Part shown: positions 1-11,340 of the stretch, piece after piece
Layout: the number at the start of each line of letters is the position of its first letter
Numbering within the stretch: the stretch's first letter is position 1
Assembly (NCBI GenBank): GCA_973895155.1
Contig: OZ316896.1
Coordinates: forward strand, 11,470,001-11,534,000
From: Marsupella aquatica
Taxonomy: Eukaryota; Marchantiophyta
DNA length: 64,000 bases
Direction of reading: 5' to 3'
Program-made: the position numbers and the translations under genes
Notes under the pieces: model-generated
Seen by the model: only the letters and a program-made list of their open reading frames with translations
Told to the model about the DNA's origin: nothing
The model's database searches: none

Positions 1-1323
1 TCCGCTATTCGAGTACCATCGTCTGCCATAGTCTTGTCATACTCAGAAGGCATGGTATTCCAACTACCTTGCTGCGGAACGAATTTTTGGGCTAACTGCC
101 AATCATAAACGCGTCTCTGTTCATCACTACTGAGCACAGTGTAGGCCTCCTTCAGCCGAACGAATTTCTCAGCAGCTACATCCAAAGGCAACGAGGTGCT
201 ATCGGGATGATATGTCTTCGACAACCTCCGATATGCCGCCTTGATCTCCTCCGCCTCAGCATCTGGCGTCAGTTCAAGATACCTGGATCAAACGATTTCT
301 GACAACGTGTATTTCAGTCTGGTAATCCGTTAGGGATGACGCTTAAGTCGCACAAATTCCTTACAACGAGCAGAAATCCTTATTGATTCGGTGATGGCCT
401 ATGCCAAGGCAAAAGCCCACCACACAAATTGAAGTCCCAATTAACACATGGATGGTTATTTTCACCTAATTGTGCTCCCTCGCCCCAAGCTTGACAAAGG
501 TTCATTGATGGAAGGTTCATTGATGGACTTTGCCGAAGCATATATCGAGGAATTCGCAACCAGCACATCTAGTACTAATTGTGCTCCCTGCACCAAGCTT
601 AACAATGGCTCACTGATGGCTTGTGCCAAACAGAAAACCAATCCATTCACTCAAACAGCATTTTTATGCTTTAAAATGATTCAGTGATAGCCTCTGCCAA
701 GGCCAAATCCAATCTAACCGGAATGACAACGAGTACCCTCCAAACAGCTTCTTCAAACGTATTCACCTACTTACACTAAGTCTATACCAGACTTGAATTC
801 AGAATCTATACCAGGCATGAATTCAGCCTTCAAAAACAACCCCTGCAGCATTCCAATTCAAATCCTCCTAGCGTTGTCAATTATGGTTGCATCCTTGTCA
901 AGCACATAAATTGTGATAGCAAAATGGGTGACTCAGCTGGGGGATTACGTACCGGTAGTGAGTATCAGAAGCTTGGACGAGAATTCCCAGCAGAGAATCA
1001 CTCCGGCCAATTCGCCAGCTGCTCAGGACCTCCTCCGTGGAAGACACATCGGGGCTCGGGGCATCTGCTTGCTGATTCCCGCCGAGCCACCCTTCGTCGG
1101 AGGATCCCCAGTGAATTCTCGTATCCTTGCTCGGATCCCGCGCGTTCTGCTGGGCGCCCGCAAAATTGCCACCCCCGGACTCATCTGCAGACGCACGGAT
1201 TGACAACGAAGGTGTCGACCAGGAATTGACCCAAAGCATTCGAGAGTGCTGCTGACTCAAGCCGATGGGGAACGTCAGCTGCTGTAGTGGGCGATGAGCC
1301 GGGATCCGCAATCCCGTCAACAT
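1..1323 (-). CDS. NDHT: NdhT/CRRJ, J-domain subunit of chloroplast NDH complex (3' end beyond window)
   Basis: This is a nuclear-encoded, plastid-targeted J-domain protein of the chloroplast NADH dehydrogenase-like complex, which works in cyclic electron flow around PSI. Two exons are visible: exon 1 at 953-1323 (ATG at 1323) and exon 2 from 282 leftwards off the window. The intron 283-952 has a GT donor and AG acceptor, and the codon split across the join reads Arg. Exon 1 encodes a transit-peptide-like N-terminus, then a segment with RIHWGSSDEGWLGG of the kind that precedes the J domain in CRRJ, ending in THYRYLELTPDAE. Exon 2 holds the J domain with the HPD motif (KTYHPDSTSLPL) and ends in YDWQLAQ, close to the angiosperm NdhT pattern. 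The C-terminal membrane segment expected for the family lies outside. Intron 1 contains degenerate direct repeats (about 465-510 and 573-620). A decayed partial copy of exon 1 lies at 23.0-23.4 kb. An in-frame ATG further upstream is possible. The assignment rests on recalled family pattern. Confidence 0.8.
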
Positions 1324-2009
1324 CGTCGAACTCCTTCGGTGCCGCGCATACAAATTCCTGGCCTGTCGGAAGAAGAATCTCACTGGATTGGAGTGGAGTG
1401 ATATGATTGCGATTCACAGAGCACGAAATGGTTTTCCCGGTCTCAACTTCAACTCTTTCTCAAGAATGAATGAGCTCCAATGGCAGTGAATGAAGTGCAA
1501 TGGAGATGGAAAGTAATGGCGGATAGAGTCTCACTCTCTCTCTCGAGCTCAAGAGTGAATGAGCTCCAACGACATTGAATGGAGCCCAATGGAGACGGAA
1601 AGCTATGGCGGACGAAGTGTATTGGATGCCACAAATCAACGAGACTTGTGCTCCGTTTGGATTGTCACAGCTGCTCACATCGCCACCCTTCATCCTTGAC
1701 CCTTGGGGGCTTGGCAAGAACGTGTAGGGTAACCCATGGTCCCAGGGGGGTTATTGGAAGAGCCCACCATGGTCCCCTAGTGACCATGGATTAACCCCTG
1801 TAAGCCCCGAGGGTAGTTTTACTCTATTTTTTACCTGAATATTATGCCTTGAATTCTAGTCTATTTTTGAACTGAAAATTATGCCTAGAATTGTACTCTG
1901 TTTTTGAACTGAAAATTATGCCTAAAATTGTACTCTATTTTTTACCTGAAAATTATGCCTAAAATTGGATATCTGAGTAGGCAGGCTAGCCAAGGGGGCC
2001 AAACAAATG
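1324..2009. repeat. NdhT upstream region with two small tandem duplications
   Basis: No gene is seen. Two short duplications are clear by eye. At about 1460-1535 and 1550-1620 a roughly 90-bp unit (GAATGAGCTCCAA ... GGAGATGGAAAG) occurs twice. At about 1818-1960 a roughly 46-bp AT-rich unit built on GAAAATTATGCCTA and TACTCTATTTTT occurs about four times. The stretch directly upstream of 1323 should include the NdhT promoter, but no TATA box or other element is convincing. Confidence 0.6.
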
Positions 2010-2360
2010 ATCCCATTGATCCAAGAATTTTGCTTTTAGGTTTCATCACCAGCTGTCATCCCAACTTAACTGTCCTGTTGATCTATTGTAGCATTTTGCT
2101 CTTAGATTTCATCCTAAAACTATTCTTCACTTGTAACATTTGCTCTTAGATTTCATCATGAACTATTTGTCCCTTATAACGATTTGCTCATAGAAATCAT
2201 CACAAAACCTAATTTTCGCTTGTAACATTTGATTTTAGATCTTATCACAGCCTCTCCATCACTTGTCACATTTTGCTCTTAGATTCATCACAACCATTCC
2301 TCTCAAGCTACCTGTCCACTTTGGCCTTACAGAAAATTGAGTATTAGGTTTCACCCATAT
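2010..2360. repeat. Irregular AT-rich repeat, host target of the Copia insertion
   Basis: The motif (CTC)TTAGATTTCATCACAA recurs at irregular 50-70 bp spacing, each time with a CATTTTGCTC-like lead and ACTTGTAAC. The same repeat resumes right of the retrotransposon at about 9033-9260, so the element sits inside one repeat array. No coding potential is recognised. Confidence 0.6.
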
Positions 2361-2365
2361 GTTCG

Positions 2366-2690
2366 TGTTAGATATTGCTCTAGTCTTGTGACTCATGAGC
2401 TAACCACAATTAGTCTAACTCTGGTTAGGACTTAGCTGGTGTGCATATAGCCAGGGCTGATGCTAGACCCTGGTGGAACTTAGGCTCATTGTTACGGAGC
2501 TAGTTGAGAGATAGGGAGAGCTTGTGCTGTGGATGCTTGGTATGGCCAGTCGGCCTAGAGTGCAGTAAAGCTCTTGTGTGTTCCCGTGGACGTAGCCTCA
2601 TGTGGAGGTGAACCACATATCTCTCTGTGTCGACTATTGTGCGTTGGATGTTTCATGGGCTTACCGTTACGAATGTCGTCTATGTCAACA
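2366..2690 (+). repeat. 5' LTR of the Copia element
   Basis: 325 bp, starting TGTTAGATATTG and ending TCAACA, so it has the usual TG...CA ends. By eye it matches 8702-9027 except for six transitions and one indel. It should carry the element's promoter; no clear TATA box was picked out. Confidence 0.93.
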
Positions 2691-2692
2691 AG

Positions 2693-2704
2693 TGGTATCA
2701 GAGC
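2693..2704 (+). promoter_or_regulatory. Primer-binding site (initiator Met-tRNA)
   Basis: TGGTATCAGAGC lies two bases after the 5' LTR. It matches the usual plant Copia minus-strand primer site, complementary to the 3' end of initiator methionine tRNA. Confidence 0.9.
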
Positions 2705-4232
2705 ATGCCTGGGAGGTGACGAGGTTTTTTTTCGTGACGGGTTTTCCAGCGTTCATTGTCGATGGTACATTCGGAGTTTCGTCGCATGAAACTCAAATGT
2801 GTGTGGCTGTGAGGATAGGTTAGTGAGAGGGCTTTCTAACGGTGGTTAGAACTCGCTGATCGGTATCCGTGGTGCGGAGAAATCGAAGTTTGCGTCGTTC
2901 AGGTTTTATTCGTGTTCGACGGCTTTTCGGGGGAGAGACCAGAGTTTGTGTTTTTCAACAGTGTGAGTTGTGCGGTGCAGGAGGGATCGCACATTATAGC
3001 TCAAGTTGAAGGTTGAAGCGAGCTGGTCATTTCGGTAGCTGGATTGCTGCCGAGTTGTTACCGAGTGCGACGTGACGAGTGAAGGAGGCGTTCAGGTTTT
3101 TTCACAAGCTATGGAGCTTGTTCTCATCTGAACCGGGTTTCTCTTCGTGACATCCGACTCGGTGGAAGAAACGCAAAGTGCCACGGCTCAACGGTTTGAT
3201 CGCAGCGAAGCGATCATTTTGAGCCCGGGTTTGGCACTTGACGCGGAGTGAGTGCGACGTGACGGAAAGTTTTTTCTCTGTTGAAACTGCAGACTGTGCC
3301 GGTGAAATTTAGAAACTTTTTCCGTCCGTAGTTGGCACTTTCTTTGTTTGAAACGACAGTGATTAAGGTGTGTAATCAGCAAATCTTGCTTTAGGGTTAA
3401 TTTTTGCCTTTTTTGGGGGGGTTTAAGGGTCATTTTTTTTTGTGTGTATACACACCGGCCCCTTTTGGTACCCCCGTCGTTACCCCCCCTCCCACCGTGT
3501 ATACAAGCCCTCCCGCTGCCCACGCCGGCCCTGCCCACCCCGTCCTCCTTCGCGTACCAGCCCACTCGCCGGCGCCCCTCCCCGACGCGAGGCGCACTCG
3601 CGCCTCCGACCCGAAACCTTTGTTTTTCTTTGTACTCGCCCGCCTAGACGCCCTGTACACCCCCTGGCCCGCCTCGCGTCGCGCATACGCGGATGCGTGT
3701 TTTTTACTCCGTATTTCAGTTAAGGGGCCTTAGCACCCCCTTTAGGGCACTTTCTTATTGCTTTTTTCCCTCTCCTTGGTTGTCCTGTGTGCCGGGACCT
3801 GCCGCCCTCCATTTTAACCGCTCCAACACAGGGAACGGCCCCCTGTGAGACCTGTCGGACTATGCAGGACTATTCCCAAAAAAACAGAGAGCTGTTTTTT
3901 GGCCATCCGACAAAGATTTTATCCGCCAAACGGTAACTTTTTTGGTTCTTTTTCGGTGAGGACGTTGCCCCTGGCGTTAGCAACGCGGCACACCAATCAC
4001 ATTGCGATTCCGACGACGGGTTGTACTGGGTATTTTGGTTATTCTCCGAGGTGGTCAAAACGGGGGAGTTTCCCAAGGTTTTACCCACCCCGACCAAAAT
4101 TTGAATAACTTTTCCGTAGAATTTCGATTTTGATTTCGGCTTTCAGTATTGGACTCCTAGCTTCGTGGGCTACGCGGCGGTGTTGAGTTTTGAGTTTTAT
4201 GAGAAGTTTCGAAAAAAGACGTTTTTTTGTGA
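2705..4232 (+). other. Untranslated leader of the Copia element
   Basis: About 1.5 kb between the primer site and gag. It is unusually long and contains a pyrimidine/GC-rich stretch (3460-3680) bordered by GTGTATAC motifs (about 3441-3449 and 3498-3505). The ORFs over this GC-rich stretch are low-complexity and resemble no known protein, so I take them as chance ORFs. Confidence 0.6.
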
Positions 4233-5297
4233 TTGTTTCATATGAGTGACTCGGAGGATACTGGAAGAATTGGCGTGGGTGGAGCTTCAGGATCGCGACG
4301 ATCAGACGGTGAGTCTGAGGAGGAGCTGCTACCGTTTGAGGAGGAACTTGTGACACTGGTAAGATCACCGGTGTGGCGTGCAATGAAGGAAGCTGTACTA
4401 CTACCAGAGCTGTTGGTAGTGGGGAAGAAGAGGGAGATGGCTAGATTTGGAGGAGTGAAGTTTGAGGTGGAGAAGTACGATGGTCGTACTGATTACTTGC
4501 TGTGGGAGAAGCAAGTGAAGGGTGTTCTACGGGCCATGGGCTTAGCTCATCTGCTCTCTTCGCGAGAGCAGTATGATGGAGAGGAGGAGATTTCTGTGGG
4601 ATAGTGGAGACAGGAGCAGGTGATTGCTGTCAATGCAATAATGCTATATCTCAAGCCGCACATCATCAAGCAGCTGGATGATTATGCGGATTGCGCGTCA
4701 CTGTTCAAGGCTCTAAGAGAGAAGTACTACCGGGAAGATGCGTTAGACCGGTTGTACAAGAAGTCTCTCTTGATGAGCCTCAGGCTCAAGGAACGGAGCA
4801 AGATGCAAGATCACCTAGATGAGTTTGACAGTCTAGCGGTGGATCTGTCAAACCTGGGAAAAGAGGTTGAAGATGAGGATAAGGCCTTGCTTCTGCTAAG
4901 CTCCTTACCGTCATCTTATCAGGGCTTGAAACAAGTGCTCTTGTATAGAGATCTAAAATCCATTTCGTATAATGAGGTGGTGAGCTCTTTACTGTCTGAT
5001 GATGCTCAGAAGAAGCTGGGTCAATCACAGACAACATCTTCTTCTGGCACTGCGCTCAATGTGAATAGGGGAAGAGCAGCGCAACGCTCGAATGGGCAGA
5101 ACATGTTTAGATCTACATCACGGGGGAGATCTAAATCCAGAGAGAAATCGCAAGAAAGGAAGTCTCTTGCATGTTGGAATTGTGGCAAGCCTGGCCACAT
5201 GAAAAGGGATTGTCGAGTAAAGGTCCCTACTGCCTCTGCTAACGCCGCATCAAGCTCGCATGAGGTAGATTTACTCAATGATGATGACATATTGTGA
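4233..5297 (+). pseudogene. Copia gag (nucleocapsid), interrupted
   Basis: The first part runs from about 4233 to an in-frame TAG near 4602. The same frame continues from 4620 to a TGA near 5295. The second part has the UBN2-like gag region (LKPHIIKQLDDY, LLLSSLPSSYQ) and a CCHC zinc knuckle CWNCGKPGHMKRDC (C-x2-C-x4-H-x4-C), which binds nucleic acid in gag proteins. Because both stops are in frame with the flanking coding sequence, they look like point mutations. Confidence 0.85.
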
Positions 5298-8200
5298 TGT
5301 CAAGGTTATGCTCTCAATGTAGTGTCAAATCCAGGTAGTGATGATTGGATTCTAGATAGTGCATGTACTTTTCACATTTGCTCTAGGAGAGATTGTTTTA
5401 GTTCTTATACAGTTTCCAACGGGTCAGTGTTGATGGGAAATGGAATCCCATGTCAAGTTGTTGGACTTGGATCTGTAAGATTTCAGATGTTTGATGGTGC
5501 TGTGAGAACATTGAGGAATGTGAGACATATTCTCAGCATGATGAAAAATCTCATTTCACTTGGAGTTTTAGAAGCAAATGACCATCAGTGGAGTTCTGCT
5601 AATGGTGTCCTTCAGGTTTCAACTAGTACTAAAGTTGTATTGAAGGGAAAGAGACATTGCAATCTATATATTTTGGAGGGCAGTGTAGTCTGTGATGAAG
5701 CCAATGTAACCTTATCTCATGAGGAGATGACCCAGCTGTGGCAATTCCGTTTGGGCCACATGAGTGAAAAAGGTTTGGTTATTCTTCAGAAGAAAGGATT
5801 ACTTTCTAATTTGCAATCTTGTAAGTTTGAATTTTGTGAGTACTGTGTGCTAGGGAAGCAGCACAGGAAACCCTTCGGAGTTGAAACTCACACCAGCAAG
5901 GAGGTACTTGAGTATGTACATAGTGATGTGTGGGGTCCAGCCCCTACTCCCTCACATTCTGGACGGTTATACTATGTCACGTTCATAGATGATTACTCAA
6001 TATATGTGTGGATATACTTTCTACACAATAAGTCTGATATTTTTGCCACTTTTGAGGAGTGGAAAGCCCAAGTTGAGAATCAGACTGGTAATAAGGTGAG
6101 ATATCTTCGATCGGATAACGGCGGTGAATACAATTCCGGGGAATTTGGAACGTATTGTAAGGAGCAGGGGATTACCCGCCATCTCACAACAAGTTATACT
6201 CCTCAGTAGAATGGTATTTCTGAGAGACTCAACCAAACACTATTGGACCGCTCGAGGAGTATGTTGAGTCAATCATGCTTACCACATGAGTTTTGGGCTG
6301 AAGCTGTCAACACTTCAACTTATTTGGTAAATTTTTCTCCATCCAGTTCTATTGGATTCAAGACGCCATTTGAAATGAGGTACGGGCGTCCAACAGATTA
6401 CTCACATCTGAGGATTTTTGGATGTGATGCTTATGTGCTTACACTTTCCCAACTTCGATCCAAGCTGGAGTCCAAGTCGAAGAAGTGCATTTTCCTTGGC
6501 TATCAGAAAGGTGTGAAGGGTTATAGGTTATGGGATCCAATAACCTGTAAACTAATTGTCAGTAGAGATGTGTCATTTAATGAATCTAGATCATCAAAGG
6601 AGGGGGAGAGTTCTCAAGACTCCCACACTGACAAGGGGAAATCTCCCATCCCGGACTGGGTTGAGGGGGAGATTAGTCATGATGGAGAAGCTCCGGGCTT
6701 GGAGCTGGTTCCTGTGATGGAACAAGAGGAGCATATTGTTGCTAGGGTACCTCAAATTCAACCAGCAGCAGCAACAGATCAGCCTGAGTCATCTACTAGA
6801 AGAACTTCCAGTCGTTCTACTAGAGCTCCTACCAGGTATGGTCAATGGGCAGACTCATCTAAGCTAGATGATATTGACATTGCACCTGATGAAGATGATA
6901 TGGCTTTGATCTTGGAAGAAGGAGAGCCTTTTTCGTATAGTGAGGCTTGTGCTTCAGAGCAGAAGCATGAGTGGAATGCAGCAATGCAGAGGGAGTTGCA
7001 ATCTTTGAGTGACAACAAGACATGGGAGCTGGTGGAGCTTCCAAGAGGTCAGCAAGTGGTGGACAGCAAGTGGATTTACAAGTTGAACGATAGTCCTTTA
7101 GAGGGTGGAGACAAGATCTACAAGGCAAGGCTTGTTGCCAAGGGATTCACTCAGGAGAAAGGAGTGGATTACAATGAGGTCTTTTCACCGGTGGCTAAGT
7201 ATTCCACAATTCGGATCTTGTGTCAGCTTGTTGTGTTTTTTGGTCTGGTGATGGATCAGATGGATGTTGTTACTGTTTTTCTCTGTGGCAACTTGGAAGA
7301 GATGATCTTCATGAGACAGCCACTAGGCTTTATGAAGAAGGGCCAAGAGAACTTAGTTTGCAGATTGCTCAAGTCCTTGTATGGATTGAAGCAGTCTCCT
7401 AGACAGTGGAACAAGCGGTTTGATGATTTCATGCTTGTTCAAGGTTTTACAAGGATTGTGTATGATCCTTGTGTGTATACAAAATCAATCAAGAATGAGG
7501 TATTTGGTTTCATCATTCTGGTGATCTATGTGGATGACATGCTGATTGTGGCTAAAGATCAATCTGAGGTTGACAGTCTCAAGGCAAAATTGAGTGCTGA
7601 ATTCAGGATGAAGGATCTTGGTAAGGCCAAGAGGATCTTAGGGATGGAGATTTTTAGGAACTCTGAGATTGGACAGTTGTGCTTGAGTCAAGGCCAATGC
7701 GAGGAAAGTACTTGCACGATTCAACATGGAGAACTGTAAGCCAGTCAGTATTCCTTTAGCTTCACATTTCAAGTTATCATCGGCTTTCTCTCCTACGGAT
7801 GCTGTGGAGAAAGGTCTGATGGCTAAGATTCCTTATGAGAGAGGCAGTAGGCAGTCTGATGTATTTGATGACTTGTACTAGGCCTGACTTGGCCCTAGCA
7901 ATGGGCAAGGTTAGCAGATTCATGTCAAATCCAGGAAAGGTACACTGGGAAGCTGTGAAATGGATTCTCAAGTATGTGAAGGGAACACGGGACTATGGAT
8001 TACTATTTGATGCCAAATCAGATAGAACGTTAGTTGGCTATGTAGATTCTGACTATGGAGGCTGTCTGGATACAAGGAGGTCTACAACTGGGTTTGTATA
8101 CACTCTTGGAGGAGGATGTATCAGTTGGAAATCTACCTTGCAGAAGTGCATATCTCAGTCTACTACAGAAACAGAGTATGTTGCAGCAACAGAAGCAACA

Positions 8201-8494
8201 AAGGAAGCAATTTGGTTGGACAAGTTGATCGTGGAGATGGGTTTAGAGCATGGCAAAATGACTCTAAACAGTGATAGTCAGAGTGCTCTTCACTTGGCTG
8301 CTAACCAGGTGATGGATAGCAGGGTGAAGCACATTGACATCAGGTACCATTTTATCAGGCAAGCAGTGTCTGATAAAACTTTTGAGCTAGTCAAGGTTGA
8401 TGGAAAGCTCAATCCCGCTGATGCTTTTATCAAAGTGATTCTTTTGGAGAGTTTTTCAAGACACCGTGCTACTTTGCAGGTTTTGCAATTGTAG
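5298..8494 (+). pseudogene. Copia pol: protease, integrase, RT, RNase H, interrupted
   Basis: Continuing in the gag frame, the protease region has WILDSACTFHIC (DSG/A-type active site). The integrase zinc-binding region has RLGHMSEKGL and a C-x2-C; the first His of the usual LWH is replaced (LWQF). The integrase core includes WGPAP, FIDDYS and SDNGGEY. A TAG at about 6208 replaces the Gln of the usual TPQQNG. Reverse transcriptase follows from about 7050 with the catalytic YVDDML (about 7528). Two shifts near 7695 and 7843 break the frame before RNase H, which keeps SDYGGCLDTRRSTTG and ISQSTTETEY. The pol reading is certain; the element is non-autonomous at protein level. Confidence 0.9.
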
Positions 8495-8690
8495 TGCAAA
8501 TATAGTTATTTAGCAATGTGTGACTATTTGTATATGGATTACTCATTCCTGTTAGGCTACGGCTTAGTTCTAGTTAACCCTTAGCTAACCCTTGTGGTTT
8601 TTAGGGGAAGACTTGGTTTGGTGATTGTCTAGAACTTCCCATTGAGGATTCCATATGGTAGCATTTAGTCTAGTCCCCAAGACAAGAGTC

Positions 8691-8701
8691 AAGGGGGAGT
8701 T
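8691..8701 (+). promoter_or_regulatory. Polypurine tract
   Basis: AAGGGGGAG lies immediately before the 3' LTR. This is the plus-strand primer position in LTR retrotransposons. Confidence 0.85.
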
Positions 8702-9027
8702 TGTTAGATATTGCTCTAGTTTTGTGACTCATGAGCTAACCACAGTTAGTCTAACTCTGGTTAGGACTTAGCTGGTGTGCATATAGCCAGGGCTGATGCT
8801 AGACCTTGGTGGAACTTAGGCTCGTTGTTACGGAGCTAGTTGAGAGATAGGGAGAGCTTGTGCTGTGGATGCTTGGTATGGCCGGTCGGCCTAGAGTGCA
8901 GTAAAGCTCTTGTGTGTTCCCGTGGACGTAGCCTCATGTGGAGGTGAACCACGTATCTCTCTGTGTCGACTATTGTGCGTTGGATGTTTCATGGGCTTAC
9001 CGTTACGAATGTCGTCTATGCTCAACA
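8702..9027 (+). repeat. 3' LTR of the Copia element
   Basis: 326 bp, TGTTAGATATTG ... CTCAACA. At each of the six sites where it differs from the 5' LTR the change is a transition (C/T or G/A), several at CpG, as expected if methylated cytosines were deaminated after insertion. Confidence 0.93.
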
Positions 9028-9032
9028 GTTCC

Positions 9033-9640
9033 AAGATTTTATTTTTACATTCATCACAACCTTTTATATCGAACCTACCCATCCTCTTTGTCACTTAAAA
9101 CATTTTGCTCGTAGATTTCATCACAACCTTTCATCTCAAGGCACTGGTCCACTTTGGCTTTACATAAAATTGACCATTGGATTTCATCTGCTCATACAAT
9201 GTGACCAGTCCACTTTGGCTGTATATGAAATTATTTATTAGGTTTTGTGACATCTGGCCAGGAAGAACTGGACAGTTTCGGATGAAACTTGAAGCTAGTA
9301 ACAAGTTAAAGGTAGTATACTTTGGTAATATATTAAAAATTCATCAAAACTGGGTTAGAAGTTTGTATTGAGTTCATTTGACAAAATCAGCGTGCATTGG
9401 ACAAAGACAGTCTTAAAAAATAGTGGATTTGTTTCTTATGTATGCAATTATAATTTCTGTGGGTTTTCAGTTGGGTTTAGGATCTAAGTTATAAAAAACA
9501 AAGAATGTAACCAGAGGCCAATAAATCAGTTATCAAGAAAAGGGTGTATTGCACTGGCATTGCACTAGTTAATTATTAAGAATATAACCAGAGGCCAATA
9601 TGTGTGGGATTTCTCACTGCTCCCCGAGCAATAATTCTCG
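9033..9640. other. Right flank of Copia: host AT-rich repeat, then unassigned sequence
   Basis: 9033-9260 continues the TTTCATCACAACC repeat found left of the element. From 9260 to 9640 a short phrase, ATAACCAGAGGCCAATA (and near-identical copies), occurs twice about 75 bp apart. No gene is seen. Confidence 0.5.
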
Positions 9641-9659
9641 TAGAGACCTTCCTCATCAC

Positions 9660-10250
9660 GGCCATGGTGGCCAGCTGGTTTCTTTGAATGGGAATATCAT
9701 TCTATATCTTGGGAGGAGAAAACTGTCCATTTGGTAATGATGCGAGTGACAAAGTGTTTGTTTATGATGTGGCTGGGTCAATGCAGTGGAAAAGGTGTGC
9801 GGGTATGTGTGAAGCACGACCACATTTTGGATGTGGTGTCATGCACGGCACGATTTATGTGTTTGGAGGTGTTAAGCTCAAACTGGCTGGTGTTAACAAA
9901 TTCTGCGGATCAGAGGTGTATGACCCCGAGCGGGACCCCGAGAAAGATCTATGGTCTCGTATCAAGCCAATCAGTGAGAAATATGATTATTGAGTTGAAA
10001 CTCTGGGAGAGTTGTTTTATGTGCACAGCAGGCGTGATCGATACAAGCAGATTGGAAATTTTCCCCATGCTTATTATTCACTGGATATTTATCATCCTGT
10101 CAAGGATGAATGGAGAGTCGTGAATACTTCTGGGAGGGACAGCAGCGACGTCTTGTTTGTTGCACGGGAAAAGCGCATTCAGTGAAATTGTCGGGTTGAT
10201 TTCTACGATGCAGAGGAAGACTCTTGGACAGAAATACTTGTTTCCTTTCT
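9660..10250 (+). pseudogene. Kelch-repeat protein pseudogene fragment
   Basis: The main frame from 9688 reads ILGGENCPFG, KVFVYDVAG, GTIYVFGGVK and SEVYDPE, which are kelch beta-propeller blade motifs like those of plant F-box/kelch proteins. It stops at TGA (about 9991). The same frame continues past the stop with YSLDIYHPVKDEWRVV, stops again near 10182, and resumes with VDFYDAEEDSWTEI, both further blade-like units. Upstream, about 9660-9688, kelch-like sequence lies in another frame. No F-box is visible. At least two stops and one shift make this a decayed gene piece. The parent is not in the window. Confidence 0.75.
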
Positions 10251-10259
10251 TTAGACCGG

Positions 10260-11340
10260 CTCTCCTCCTTGCAGATGTTCTAGTTGTGGATGACGAGCTA
10301 CTAGTCAAGGTGCTGCTTAAAAAAAGCAGTCACATCCTCGATGTGTTCTGTGAAAAAAGTAAAGGGTTCGGTGGCGAGAGAAAGGAGATCGTGTGGGCGC
10401 AAGCCCCATCTGCATTGCGTGCCTATGAAGTAAGCACAATTCTGCTTTAAGCAGACTACTGTTCGATGACTGACATTATCACGTAAAATAATCATATAGC
10501 GACATGCATGGCAAGTACCTGCACAAGGATGTGCAATGCAGAATGAACTCAAATCTATAAGTAGTGGTGTAGGGCAAGCTAAAAAATGTGTGCTAGGTAG
10601 TCGTTGTCATACCAGACAATGATTACACTTACTGTGTGTCCATTTCATGAAATCAAATCGATGAGATTCTCACAATTTCCAATAAAGACATGCGTTTTTC
10701 TACCACCCAACGTACTAAGCACTATCCGGTCCTCTCTGTGCCACCTGCAAGAGCTATCTGCAATTGAACTGGCCATAATTCATCATGACCTATTCTTCTC
10801 AGCTGCTGCTAAAACGTCTTTTGGAGGTCACCGCTCCCAATTGCACTACTCTGCTGTTGCTCTTCCGTCTGTGATGTTGCTGTTGCTGGATACTGATGTC
10901 ATCTTGGATAGAGCTATAGCTTCTGCAGGGCTTAGCGTGAAAGATTACTTTAGCCATTGTTACTGTGAAGCGAAGGTGGCGAAGAAGCCGAGTTTCATAA
11001 GATGAGGGAAGACTCGGGGGAAAGAAAATTGCTCACCGATATGGCGAGGAGGATATGGTGGAAGCCCATCGCCAAAGCTGCTTCACGTGTCACTTTTCAT
11101 TGTAATGGCTCAAAAAAATTCATCGACTCAAAACTGATCTCTTCCAAATCTAACCCCTACTATCGCCCTCCAATTCACCCAATACTTCGGTGCCTGTGGC
11201 AAGTGGAACCCAGATTGTGATACCAATTCCATCTCCCTATTGTTTACACATTGTCTTAGTCCACTATCAATTAAGGAACCCGGCCCATGACCAGAGCTAC
11301 CACAGAATGAGCGTGATGAAGCCGCCTACGATGAGAGAGA
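10260..11340. other. Unassigned region between kelch pseudogene and RING gene
   Basis: Short ORFs (for example 10604-11005 and 11002-11220 on +) have no recognisable domain or splice partner. The stretch 10740-11220 has more coding-like composition than its surroundings and could be a remnant, but nothing supports a product. Confidence 0.35.

Larger units (their letters stand above)
2366..9027 (+). mobile_element. Ty1/Copia LTR retrotransposon, full length but decayed
   Basis: The element is complete in structure: 5' LTR (2366-2690), primer-binding site, about 1.5-kb leader, gag, protease, integrase, reverse transcriptase, RNase H, polypurine tract and 3' LTR (8702-9027). Integrase precedes RT, which defines Copia rather than Gypsy order. 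The flanking pentamers GTTCG (2361-2365) and GTTCC (9028-9032) look like a target-site duplication with one mismatch. The coding region carries in-frame stops at about 4602, 5295 and 6208 and two frameshifts near 7695 and 7843, so this copy cannot make a full polyprotein. LTRs differ by about six transitions and one 1-nt indel, pointing to a fairly recent insertion. Confidence 0.93.

Noticed and set aside
3404-3733. ORFs on both strands in the Copia leader
   Set aside because: Pro/Arg-rich translations on both strands reflect C-rich composition, not a gene.
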